From positions 1 through 49,217 of IMG/VR virus record IMGVR_UViG_3300032282_003103: DNA of 49,217 bases; one strand, given 5' to 3'. Of the stretch, positions 1 through 6,624 are shown piece by piece. A model generated the notes under the pieces. That model was not told the origin of the DNA, ran no database searches, and worked only from the letters and a program-made list of their open reading frames with translations. The DNA is from a virus. The first letter of the stretch is position 1; the number at the start of each line of letters is the position of its first letter. A program made the translations under genes and the position numbers.

Positions 1-24
1 AAAAGGCTCTTAGGAGCCTTTTTT
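1..24 (+). terminator. Rho-independent terminator
   Basis: AAAAGGCTC (1-9) pairs with GAGCCTTTT (14-22) around a 4-nt loop and is followed by a T run. It would end transcription of a gene lying left of the window, directly ahead of the late promoter at 44-51. Confidence 0.85.
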
Positions 25-43
25 GTTGGCCGCAGTCGTATCA

Positions 44-51
44 CGTAAATA
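44..51 (+). promoter_or_regulatory. T4-type late promoter, leaderless configuration
   Basis: CGTAAATA resembles the T4 late box TATAAATA. Only 5 nt separate it from the ATG at 57, and no Shine-Dalgarno is present. In T4 the box covers about -13 to -6, so transcription should begin at the ATG itself. Confidence 0.6.
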
Positions 52-56
52 TAGTA

Positions 57-755
57 ATGAAAACTGTGTTAGTAGCATTTGGAGACTCGTGGACATTTGG
101 GTCAGAGCTGGATATACCCAGAGAAGATCCGTGGCCAACACACCTAGCCAGATTAATCAATGCAGAATCAGTTAACATGGGTGTACCTGCAAGTGGTATA
201 GGACACATAGTACTACAATTCTTTAATTTTTTAAAACAAGAACAATATCAAACACATAAAAAAGTGTTTATGGTAGGCTTGTCCGGCGCAACACGATACT
301 TGAGTTATAGTAATCAGCATGATGAGTTTGTTGATATAACTACCGAAGCAGTATATAGAACACAGCACATACATCCAAGTGGTGGGCCTCCACCTACATT
401 GAATGCCGAGTTTAATATATTGTCAACAGAAACATACAAACGGGTACAACATACAACATGGGATACCTTTTTAGCCGCACAAGTAATTGCATTAATACAA
501 AATTATTGTAAAAACCAAAATATCAAATGTTATTTTTTTAGTTACTTTGACAAAATTGATTTTACACAGTTTGACTATATACTAGATCAATCAACAATAC
601 AAACACAGACCATTACAGAAGTATTAACTGGCAAACTATACACACAAGGTGTAATGGATCATCCGTATTTTGAAGGTAAATTGTTCCACCCTAATCTAAA
701 CGGACACAAACAAATAGCAAAGATACTCTATGACCAATGTTTTTCAAGGCCTTGA
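57..755 (+). CDS. SGNH/GDSL-hydrolase-like protein
   Basis: This 232-residue protein looks like an SGNH-fold esterase. Block I is GDSW with the putative nucleophile S11. The C-terminal block reads FHPNLNGH, where H211 is the likely catalytic histidine. A Gly (GVPASGIGH, about 42-50) could be block II. The family hydrolyses or transfers acyl groups, often on carbohydrates. The gene starts an operon with a glycosyltransferase-like protein (26-nt overlap) and a second SGNH protein, so a role in modifying host-surface or virion glycans is inferred, not shown. The start is the ATG 5 nt after a late promoter box; there is no ribosome-binding site. No signal peptide is visible, so action in the cytoplasm or on the virion is likely. 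Confidence 0.75.
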   Translation: MKTVLVAFGDSWTFGSELDIPREDPWPTHLARLINAESVNMGVPASGIGHIVLQFFNFLKQEQYQTHKKVFMVGLSGATRYLSYSNQHDEFVDITTEAVYRTQHIHPSGGPPPTLNAEFNILSTETYKRVQHTTWDTFLAAQVIALIQNYCKNQNIKCYFFSYFDKIDFTQFDYILDQSTIQTQTITEVLTGKLYTQGVMDHPYFEGKLFHPNLNGHKQIAKILYDQCFSRP

Positions 756-1707
756 AGGTGATGATGTTGCTTATCATTTATCATTGATAGGCAAAGATAT
801 AAACAATATCCAAGAAGATGTGTTATTCATTCCTTTGAATAATCATTATGGTCTACACAACAAAACTTATATACCTGATACTATAAAAAAAGCAGAAAGT
901 TATCGTGCAGTAATTTTTTATGACCTAGTTAATTCTGGAGATTGGGAACATATAAGGTTTAGTAATTTTATAATGCAATTTCCGCATCCTAATAAACACT
1001 ATCTAACAGTTAATCAAAGTGGGTTCCAACTTAAAGATATTAAAATGATTCCTTGGGACTTTATGTGGAATAGATTTAAAGCCTATTATACAGAACAAGT
1101 GCCTACAGACAAATATCTACATCATTGGGCAGGAGCAAACTCATACACATTACCTGACTTAACATTAAATTATTCTAAGAAGAAAAAGTTTATGAGTTTA
1201 TGTGGTAGAGAATATGGCTATCGTACACATTTATATGATGCAGTTAAAGACTTAGACGGATATATTAGTAATCGTAGTAAAGAAATATTTCTTGAAGGTA
1301 AAGACATTGTTGGTGCGTTTGTACCAATACCTAATAATTTTTATACAGACAGTTGTTTAAGCATATATGTAGAAAGTAATTGTATTAGGCCCGAATTAAT
1401 ACACATAACAGAAAAAACATACGACCCGTTAGTCAAAGGTCATTTTATATTGCCGTTTGCTAACCCGGGTACAATTACACGTATTCGCAACTTGGGATTT
1501 CAATTACCATCGTTTATTGATTATAGTTACGACACTGAACAAGATCCTAAATTAAGATTTGATATGGTCATTGAAGAATTTAATAAAGTTATTGGTCTTG
1601 ATTTATATAAATTACACGAAGAACATAGAGATATGTTTTTATATAATCAATCTTGTTTACAAAAAATACCATACGACCATAACATAACACATATATTCAA
1701 TGTATAA
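730..1707 (+). CDS. Glycosyltransferase-like hypothetical protein
   Basis: This 325-residue protein has no signature that I can assign with certainty. Its most telling part is near residues 224-260: an ITEKTYDPLVKGHFILPFANPG segment followed by a 'lgF' element. The pattern (S/T)EK-x-(Y/F)-x-P-(L/I)-x-x-G-x-x-(I/F) is typical of the nucleotide-sugar-binding part of fucosyltransferase/exostosin-like GT-B enzymes, and similar proteins are common in T4-like aquatic phages. The gene starts inside the upstream SGNH gene and its end overlaps the downstream SGNH gene by 8 nt, so the three are very probably co-translated. Attachment of a sugar to a virion protein or host glycan is an inference. An alternative is an uncharacterised phage family without catalytic activity. 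Confidence 0.6.
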   Translation: MTNVFQGLEGDDVAYHLSLIGKDINNIQEDVLFIPLNNHYGLHNKTYIPDTIKKAESYRAVIFYDLVNSGDWEHIRFSNFIMQFPHPNKHYLTVNQSGFQLKDIKMIPWDFMWNRFKAYYTEQVPTDKYLHHWAGANSYTLPDLTLNYSKKKKFMSLCGREYGYRTHLYDAVKDLDGYISNRSKEIFLEGKDIVGAFVPIPNNFYTDSCLSIYVESNCIRPELIHITEKTYDPLVKGHFILPFANPGTITRIRNLGFQLPSFIDYSYDTEQDPKLRFDMVIEEFNKVIGLDLYKLHEEHRDMFLYNQSCLQKIPYDHNITHIFNV

Positions 1708-2584
1708 ATTTTATAGCGACCTAACATTTGAGGAAAGCCTGGACCACAAGCATGTAGATTGGAGCCCAGACAACCCTTACACATTCAGACAATGGTATGA
1801 AGAAGATATTCAACACCGCGATACACTACTAGTTACAGTAGGTGACAGCTGGACATGGGGCGATCACTTGGGCTGTATTGATTGGGACAAAGCCAGTAAC
1901 GATCCTGTTAGACTAACACAGATATATGGCCGTAAGTTAGCAGATAAACTTGATGCAGATTGGGTTAACTTAGCCAGACCCGGTTGCAGTAACTACTGGA
2001 TGTTTGAACAATTACTTGATATTAAAAAACATTTTGTCACTGCTAGAGAACAATATAAAAAAATTGTTGTGGTTATTACTTTAACTGAGGATCTTAGAGA
2101 AGCAACATACACTCGTAAATTTGACATTACTCGCCCCTATAGAGATTTTTGGGAAACAAGCAACAGCATAAGAGAATTTTTAATCACCGTAGAAGGTTTT
2201 TTATTTTATAACATTGAAAGATACTTTTCTGAATTAGATTTTATTAATGTGTATGTGTCAAGAGCATTTACTGACAGCTGGCAAGAGAATACGTGTAAGT
2301 ATCTATTAGATAAAACCTGGTGCGATGTAATACAGGATGTTGTTAAATTCAATGATTACCAAAGACCAGTGCCGTTTATTGGACAGATGAGCATCGATCC
2401 GCTTAATGAAAATTTTATAACTACTCCAGAACAAAAAATAGAGTTCTTAGAAATAATGGACCGTGTTGCTACCCGTTGGAAATTCTTAGGTGATAGTGCA
2501 TACAACTTAAAAGGCAGTACTTGCCATCCTAATCCAGCTGGACATGAGCTATGGGCTGAGTATCTTTTTAGAAAAATAAGATAA
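1700..2584 (+). CDS. SGNH/GDSL-hydrolase-like protein, second copy
   Basis: This 294-residue protein has the block I motif GDSW with S50 as putative nucleophile, after an N-terminal extension of about 40 residues. Its C-terminus has the CHPNPAGH block with H276 as likely catalytic histidine. It shares the GDSW-TxG and HPNxxGH signatures with the protein at 57-755, but the rest is diverged, so these are ancient paralogues rather than a recent duplication. It is the last gene of the three-gene operon and its end abuts the next late promoter. The probable role is acyl-ester hydrolysis or transfer on a glycan, in concert with the glycosyltransferase-like neighbour (inference). Confidence 0.72.
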   Translation: MYKFYSDLTFEESLDHKHVDWSPDNPYTFRQWYEEDIQHRDTLLVTVGDSWTWGDHLGCIDWDKASNDPVRLTQIYGRKLADKLDADWVNLARPGCSNYWMFEQLLDIKKHFVTAREQYKKIVVVITLTEDLREATYTRKFDITRPYRDFWETSNSIREFLITVEGFLFYNIERYFSELDFINVYVSRAFTDSWQENTCKYLLDKTWCDVIQDVVKFNDYQRPVPFIGQMSIDPLNENFITTPEQKIEFLEIMDRVATRWKFLGDSAYNLKGSTCHPNPAGHELWAEYLFRKIR

Positions 2585-2587
2585 ATA
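2580..2587 (+). promoter_or_regulatory. T4-type late promoter
   Basis: GATAAATA overlaps the stop of the preceding gene. It gives a leader of about 65 nt before the ATG at 2658, which has a strong AAGGAG ribosome-binding site. Confidence 0.8.
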
Positions 2588-2605
2588 CTTAGTTCGCATG
2601 AAACT

Positions 2606-2626
2606 CTCAGGTAAGCCTACCTTGAG
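2606..2626 (+). other. 5'-leader RNA hairpin
   Basis: CTCAGGTA (2606-2613) pairs with TACCTTGAG (2618-2626), with one bulged base and a 4-nt loop. It lies near the predicted 5' end of the mRNA for the 2658 gene and has no U run, so mRNA protection is more likely than termination. Confidence 0.5.
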
Positions 2627-2657
2627 TAGCCTAGAACGCTAATAAAGGAGAATAAAA

Positions 2658-3161
2658 ATGGCACGTGGTTTAAAAATCGCAAATAAACAAGCAGACGGTA
2701 CAATTACCGATCAACGTATCACTAACATCCAGTATCAGGGTGCAGTTGGTGGTATTCCTCAGTGGGTTACATCAACTGGTGTAAAAACTATTAAAGTTCA
2801 GTATCGTACTGCCGCAAACGTATTCATTGCTAATGCATACATCGTTTCCCAACGTGGTTCTACACAGTTTATGGTAGCTAACGCTGTTGGCGCAGTAAAC
2901 GGTGCTACACACAGCAACGCAAGTGTATCAACATGTACATTGGTAAACATCGCTGATCCAGCAAACGTAGCTACAACTGGTGGTTCACAGTTGACAGCAC
3001 CAAACACAATGGCTCTTACTGGTTACAATACTGCTAATGCCGCTGTTGCTGTTAAGCGTATTACTAACAAATTTATGACTGATTTTGGCGGTACTAAGTC
3101 ACGCTATCGTCATAGCAGTCAAGTTGCTACTGCTACTTTTGGTAACGTAGTAACACACTAA
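2658..3161 (+). CDS. Putative virion structural protein
   Basis: This 167-residue protein is not recognised by family. It is rich in Ala, Thr, Val and Asn, with a basic N-terminus (MARGLKIANK) and a C-terminal basic patch (GGTKSRYRHS). No membrane segment or signal peptide is visible. It has its own late promoter, a leader with a hairpin, a textbook AAGGAG ribosome-binding site and a strong terminator right behind it. That isolated unit suggests a protein made in large amounts late in infection. Composition and position at the left edge of the fibre locus fit a small fibre, decoration or internal virion protein (inference). Confidence 0.7.
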   Translation: MARGLKIANKQADGTITDQRITNIQYQGAVGGIPQWVTSTGVKTIKVQYRTAANVFIANAYIVSQRGSTQFMVANAVGAVNGATHSNASVSTCTLVNIADPANVATTGGSQLTAPNTMALTGYNTANAAVAVKRITNKFMTDFGGTKSRYRHSSQVATATFGNVVTH

Positions 3162-3178
3162 TTTTTAAATTAGTAGAC

Positions 3179-3203
3179 AAAAAGCGGCTTCGGCCGCTTT
3201 TTT
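3179..3203 (+). terminator. Rho-independent terminator
   Basis: AAAAAGCGGC (3179-3188), UUCG tetraloop (3189-3192), GCCGCTTTTT (3193-3202). This is a very strong hairpin with a UUCG loop and T run, ending the 2658-3161 unit. Confidence 0.93.
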
Positions 3204-3229
3204 ATTGAGTTCGGCAAAGTTTAACAGAG

Positions 3230-3237
3230 CATAAATA
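3230..3237 (+). promoter_or_regulatory. T4-type late promoter
   Basis: CATAAATA lies 21 nt before the ATG at 3259, which has an AGGAT ribosome-binding site. It starts the fibre operon 3259-10850. Confidence 0.78.
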
Positions 3238-3258
3238 CTCAATAAACAGGATAATTAC

Positions 3259-3822
3259 ATGAGCGTCACCAAACGAATTTCCGGAAATTATACCATAATT
3301 AACAGAGACCCTGTGCTTCCGGCATTAGGTAATGTTACGATTTCTACAAACACATTTTATGTCGATGGTAACTTAGTAGTTGGTGGCAATGCTACACAAG
3401 TAACTCGTTCGGATACTGCGTTAACTGATAACACCATTGTTTTAAACAAAGGCGAAACTGGTGCAGGTGTTACATTGGGTACATCGGGTATTGAAATTGA
3501 TCGCGGGACCAGTGCCAACGTTAGACTACAGTTTAACGAATCAAAGCACTACTGGGAATTGACCAATGATGGATCAACATTCCAACAGGTGTCATCGGGT
3601 GTTGGCACAGCATTGGCAAACATAGCAGGGGACACAAACCCAACGCTTGGTGCTAATTTAAATTTAAGTGGGCGTACCATTTATGATAGTACAAAAGGTA
3701 ATGTATCAGCTAACATAGGAACAGTAGGTGCAGGTGGCACCGGTGTTTATAGTAATACATATCTTGGTAACCACGAATTAATTCAAAAGCGTTTGGCGCT
3801 AATTTATAATAATCTTCTCTAG
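3259..3822 (+). CDS. Fibre/baseplate-type structural protein
   Basis: This 187-residue protein opens a long run of fibre genes. Residues about 28-55 (TFYVDGNLVVGGNATQV) are a short version of the beta-structured GNLxVxGN repeats found in the larger proteins downstream. The segment around 55-105 (DNTIVLNKGE, GIEIDRGTS, HYWELTNDG) matches the recurring module that also occurs at about 13700 (NDPLIIFNNG) and in relaxed form at about 14760 and 26670. The C-terminus (NHELIQKRLALIYNN) is helical and could mediate trimerisation or anchoring. It is probably a small fibre or baseplate-attached protein. The next gene follows after 9 nt. Confidence 0.7.
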   Translation: MSVTKRISGNYTIINRDPVLPALGNVTISTNTFYVDGNLVVGGNATQVTRSDTALTDNTIVLNKGETGAGVTLGTSGIEIDRGTSANVRLQFNESKHYWELTNDGSTFQQVSSGVGTALANIAGDTNPTLGANLNLSGRTIYDSTKGNVSANIGTVGAGGTGVYSNTYLGNHELIQKRLALIYNNLL

Positions 3823-3831
3823 GAATAAAAA

Positions 3832-4146
3832 ATGAGTATACAGAACACAGTACTATCGACTACAGCCGCTAATATCTTAGTTGGCGCAGGTGGTCTTGGA
3901 ACAGCAACGACTACAATTTATTTTTGTAATCGTAGCGCCACTGCCACTACATTCAATTTATATGTAGTAGGAGTTGGTAATAATGCAAACGTAAACAATA
4001 TTGTTTACAGTAATAAAACTGTAGCCTCAAACGATACATATATCATGGATCTGGAAAAATTATTTTTAGGACCCGGTGATATGTTACAAGCAAACGCCAA
4101 TACAGGAAATGCAATCGTTGCCACAGTTAGCACAATAGGTATCTAA
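3832..4146 (+). CDS. Small virion structural protein
   Basis: This 104-residue protein is predicted to be all-beta. It has alternating hydrophobic strands, a 'TIYFCNRSATATTFNLYVV' core (one Cys) and ends on 'GPGDMLQANANTGNAIVATVS'. It resembles in size and strand pattern the 110-residue protein at 24332-24664 (TTVVLLAQIANTTNALLTVSS), so the two may be paralogous small caps or decoration proteins, although identity is low. The ribosome-binding site is AGGAA. It lies between two fibre genes in a tight operon with gaps of 2-9 nt. Its function is unknown; a jelly-roll-like decoration fold is only a guess. Confidence 0.65.
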   Translation: MSIQNTVLSTTAANILVGAGGLGTATTTIYFCNRSATATTFNLYVVGVGNNANVNNIVYSNKTVASNDTYIMDLEKLFLGPGDMLQANANTGNAIVATVSTIGI

Positions 4147-4148
4147 CA

Positions 4149-4577
4149 ATGGGACGTTTTCTAAAAAATACTCAACTAACTGGCGGTAGTTATTCTGTTC
4201 AGTTGCCATTAGGTAGTAACACCGTTGGCCCCGACAGTCCGCAACCCGGCCAGATTAGATTTAACCAAGACACAAGTAAAATTGAATTTTACTATAATGC
4301 CGGTTGGAACCAAGTTGCAAAAATTGGTAACACAGCAATCGCTATCGATCAGTTCACAGGCAATAGCGTACAAACAGAATTTGTAATGACTCAATCGGAA
4401 TCATTTGCTAATGCCGTGGTAGTAACAATCGGTGGTGTTTATCAAATTCCAACTACACACTATACTGTATTGGGTACTACTATAGCATTTACTAGTGCCC
4501 CGCCAGCGCCAGGAGTTAATCCAAACCAAATTGTTGTTATTCACAATCTCAACAGTACCAAAACGATCGGAGACTAA
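4149..4577 (+). CDS. Small fibre protein made of two recurring modules
   Basis: This 142-residue protein consists of two modules that recur inside much larger neighbours. The first (about 30-60) is 'PGQIRFNQDTSKIEFYYNAGW'-like, matching 'GSIRYNTDTLSIEWWNGAVW' at about 7890 and 'GMLRYNADTGFLEWYNGSAW' at about 16230. The second (about 70-140) is 'QFTGNSVQTEFVM...GGVYQIPTTHYTV', matching about 7975-8160 and 16330-16510. In the large proteins the two modules occur in the same order, so this gene is a free-standing version of a C-proximal fibre segment. It was either excised from or is a building block of the large fibres. A structural role at the virion surface is likely. Confidence 0.7.
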   Translation: MGRFLKNTQLTGGSYSVQLPLGSNTVGPDSPQPGQIRFNQDTSKIEFYYNAGWNQVAKIGNTAIAIDQFTGNSVQTEFVMTQSESFANAVVVTIGGVYQIPTTHYTVLGTTIAFTSAPPAPGVNPNQIVVIHNLNSTKTIGD

Positions 4578-4580
4578 CCA

Positions 4581-6623
4581 ATGGCAATTGGTAAGATTAC
4601 AGGTACAATGCTTTACCCCAACCTGGAACGCCAGGGTGCGGATCTTGCCATTGACGGAAATCTTTTCTACTTTGATGTAACTAACCGACGTGTTGGTGTT
4701 AACACATCTACACCGGGTTATGATATTGATGCCGCAGGTAATGTTAGATTAGCTAATTTAAAAATCACCGGTAATGTCATTACCAGCAACACTGGTAAAA
4801 TTAATCTTGGTACTATATCAAATGTTGTTGTGGGTGGCGGCACAGCCAACTACATTATGTACACTGATGGTGCAGGTAACTTAAATTGGGGCAACCTAAA
4901 CGCATTAAGTCAAGCACAAAACTTTTATGCCAACGTAATTCAACTTGGTGCTAACGCATCAGGCTCGTTGGTTAGTAACGCAGTTACATTAACCAGTGGA
5001 ACAAACGTAACAGACAGTATTGCACAGTTAAACTATGTGCTAGGTAAATTAGTTCCACCTAGCCCACCTCCATTTCCTGGTAACGCATCTACTATATCCA
5101 TTGGTGGCCTAACTACATACGGTCGTATGTGTAACTTTACTCAAACAGATAACACCGGTTGGGGCAACTTACAGATGGCGGCTGCCACTTCGTTTAGTAG
5201 TTTACGTACAGGTGCATACAACACATCCGGTACACCAATATTAAACGTTGGTCCAGGTACAACTGGAACAGTTACCGCTTATTTAAATCGCACACCAACT
5301 GGTAATGTAACATTAACAGGTAGTAATGCCAATACCACTAACGGTAACCTGTATGTCTACAACGTACAAGACTATCATAATTTCTTATCATCAGTAACTG
5401 CCGGATTCTGGACAGCGTTCAGCGCCTACGCAACAGGTACAATAACAACAGCCGGGTGGAATAGCATTGCCATTTACGACTCTTACACTAACACAGCAAC
5501 TAATACAGCCTACTGGTACTATGATAATAGTGCGCCAGGTAATCCGACATGGGCCAACGCGGTAGCAATTACTAATAGTAACGTAGTTACCAACGCGGTA
5601 AGTTATTCAAGTACCATTCCACATTTTAACAGTAACGCAATCTTTAGATTAAAAGCCAACATATCTAAACTAAGTGGCGACCAATACTACAGCAGTGATA
5701 CATTCATTGTAGGTTCTGCAGGTGGTGCGTTCTTGGCTCCTACTAGCGTAACATATACACAAGCTGGTGTAACGACTCCATTGGCTAGAAACTTATATGT
5801 AAGTTCTGGTAGTGCATATTTTGAAACAAACGTAGCCATCACAACAGGCATTGGTTCAAGCGCCGCCGCGCCATCATTAACAGCATATAACAGTTACGGA
5901 TCAACTTCACAAACGTTTACCCCATCACAGACAATTTTATATAAAACAGGCAACGTACCAGCATCTGCTAACGTAGGTATTGACGAAACAAATATCTCCG
6001 TTAGATCATCACTTGGTGGCGGATACTCATCAAACGGTGTTCGTATTATTCCTTACCTGAGTGGTAACAGCGACACACCAAGTTATGCTGGTAATGCTAC
6101 TAACGATGCTACATTTGATTCTGTTACCGGTACACTAAATGCTTGGGACGCTAAGGTTGTAGCTGGTGTACTAAAACAGGACACAACCAATTATTCTTTA
6201 GGCACAACATATTTGCCAATAGGACCAAACTTTTCATCGCATAATGCAACACAGTATTTTACATTGAAGTTCCAACGTAGTACATTGAGTGGATTCAGTA
6301 TTGTATATACAGGTACGCTTGCGGGCCTATGGGTAGCATTACCTGGAACAGCAACCGATTCAACAAGTACATTAAACGGTTGGCTAGATGCCAGCGTAGC
6401 CTACAGTGGATCAGGAACACCTGGTGCAAATACTGGTGCAGGCGGTAATGGCAGTAACGGTTGTGCAGTCGGCGGTAATGCAGTACTAAACTCTGCACAA
6501 ACAAACAAAGTGGTTACAGTAACTTTTGGTGGAGCCAGTTCATCCGGCTCAACTAACAACATGATATATGTGAGAGTTAAGTTAACTAGTGGACAAAGTT
6601 TAACTGGATTAAGTATAACATAA
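4581..6623 (+). CDS. Large tail-fibre-like structural protein
   Basis: This 680-residue protein has an N-terminal portion with a repeated DNLFYFD/NRRVGVNTSTPGYDIDAAGNVRL pattern, the common 'world-knowledge' start of phage fibre beta-helices. After it comes a GKINLGTISNVVVGGGTANY segment. The remaining ~500 residues are Gly/Ser/Thr/Asn-rich and probably form a long beta-structured shaft, ending in a Gly-rich C-terminal domain (about 600-680, SGSGTPGANTGAGGNGSNG). A Pro-rich hinge (VPPSPPPFPG) lies near 155-165. It begins 3 nt after the previous stop and ends 1 nt before the next ATG, so these genes are translationally coupled. Receptor-binding or baseplate-attached adhesin is the likely role. 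Confidence 0.75.
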   Translation: MAIGKITGTMLYPNLERQGADLAIDGNLFYFDVTNRRVGVNTSTPGYDIDAAGNVRLANLKITGNVITSNTGKINLGTISNVVVGGGTANYIMYTDGAGNLNWGNLNALSQAQNFYANVIQLGANASGSLVSNAVTLTSGTNVTDSIAQLNYVLGKLVPPSPPPFPGNASTISIGGLTTYGRMCNFTQTDNTGWGNLQMAAATSFSSLRTGAYNTSGTPILNVGPGTTGTVTAYLNRTPTGNVTLTGSNANTTNGNLYVYNVQDYHNFLSSVTAGFWTAFSAYATGTITTAGWNSIAIYDSYTNTATNTAYWYYDNSAPGNPTWANAVAITNSNVVTNAVSYSSTIPHFNSNAIFRLKANISKLSGDQYYSSDTFIVGSAGGAFLAPTSVTYTQAGVTTPLARNLYVSSGSAYFETNVAITTGIGSSAAAPSLTAYNSYGSTSQTFTPSQTILYKTGNVPASANVGIDETNISVRSSLGGGYSSNGVRIIPYLSGNSDTPSYAGNATNDATFDSVTGTLNAWDAKVVAGVLKQDTTNYSLGTTYLPIGPNFSSHNATQYFTLKFQRSTLSGFSIVYTGTLAGLWVALPGTATDSTSTLNGWLDASVAYSGSGTPGANTGAGGNGSNGCAVGGNAVLNSAQTNKVVTVTFGGASSSGSTNNMIYVRVKLTSGQSLTGLSIT

Positions 6624-6624
6624 T

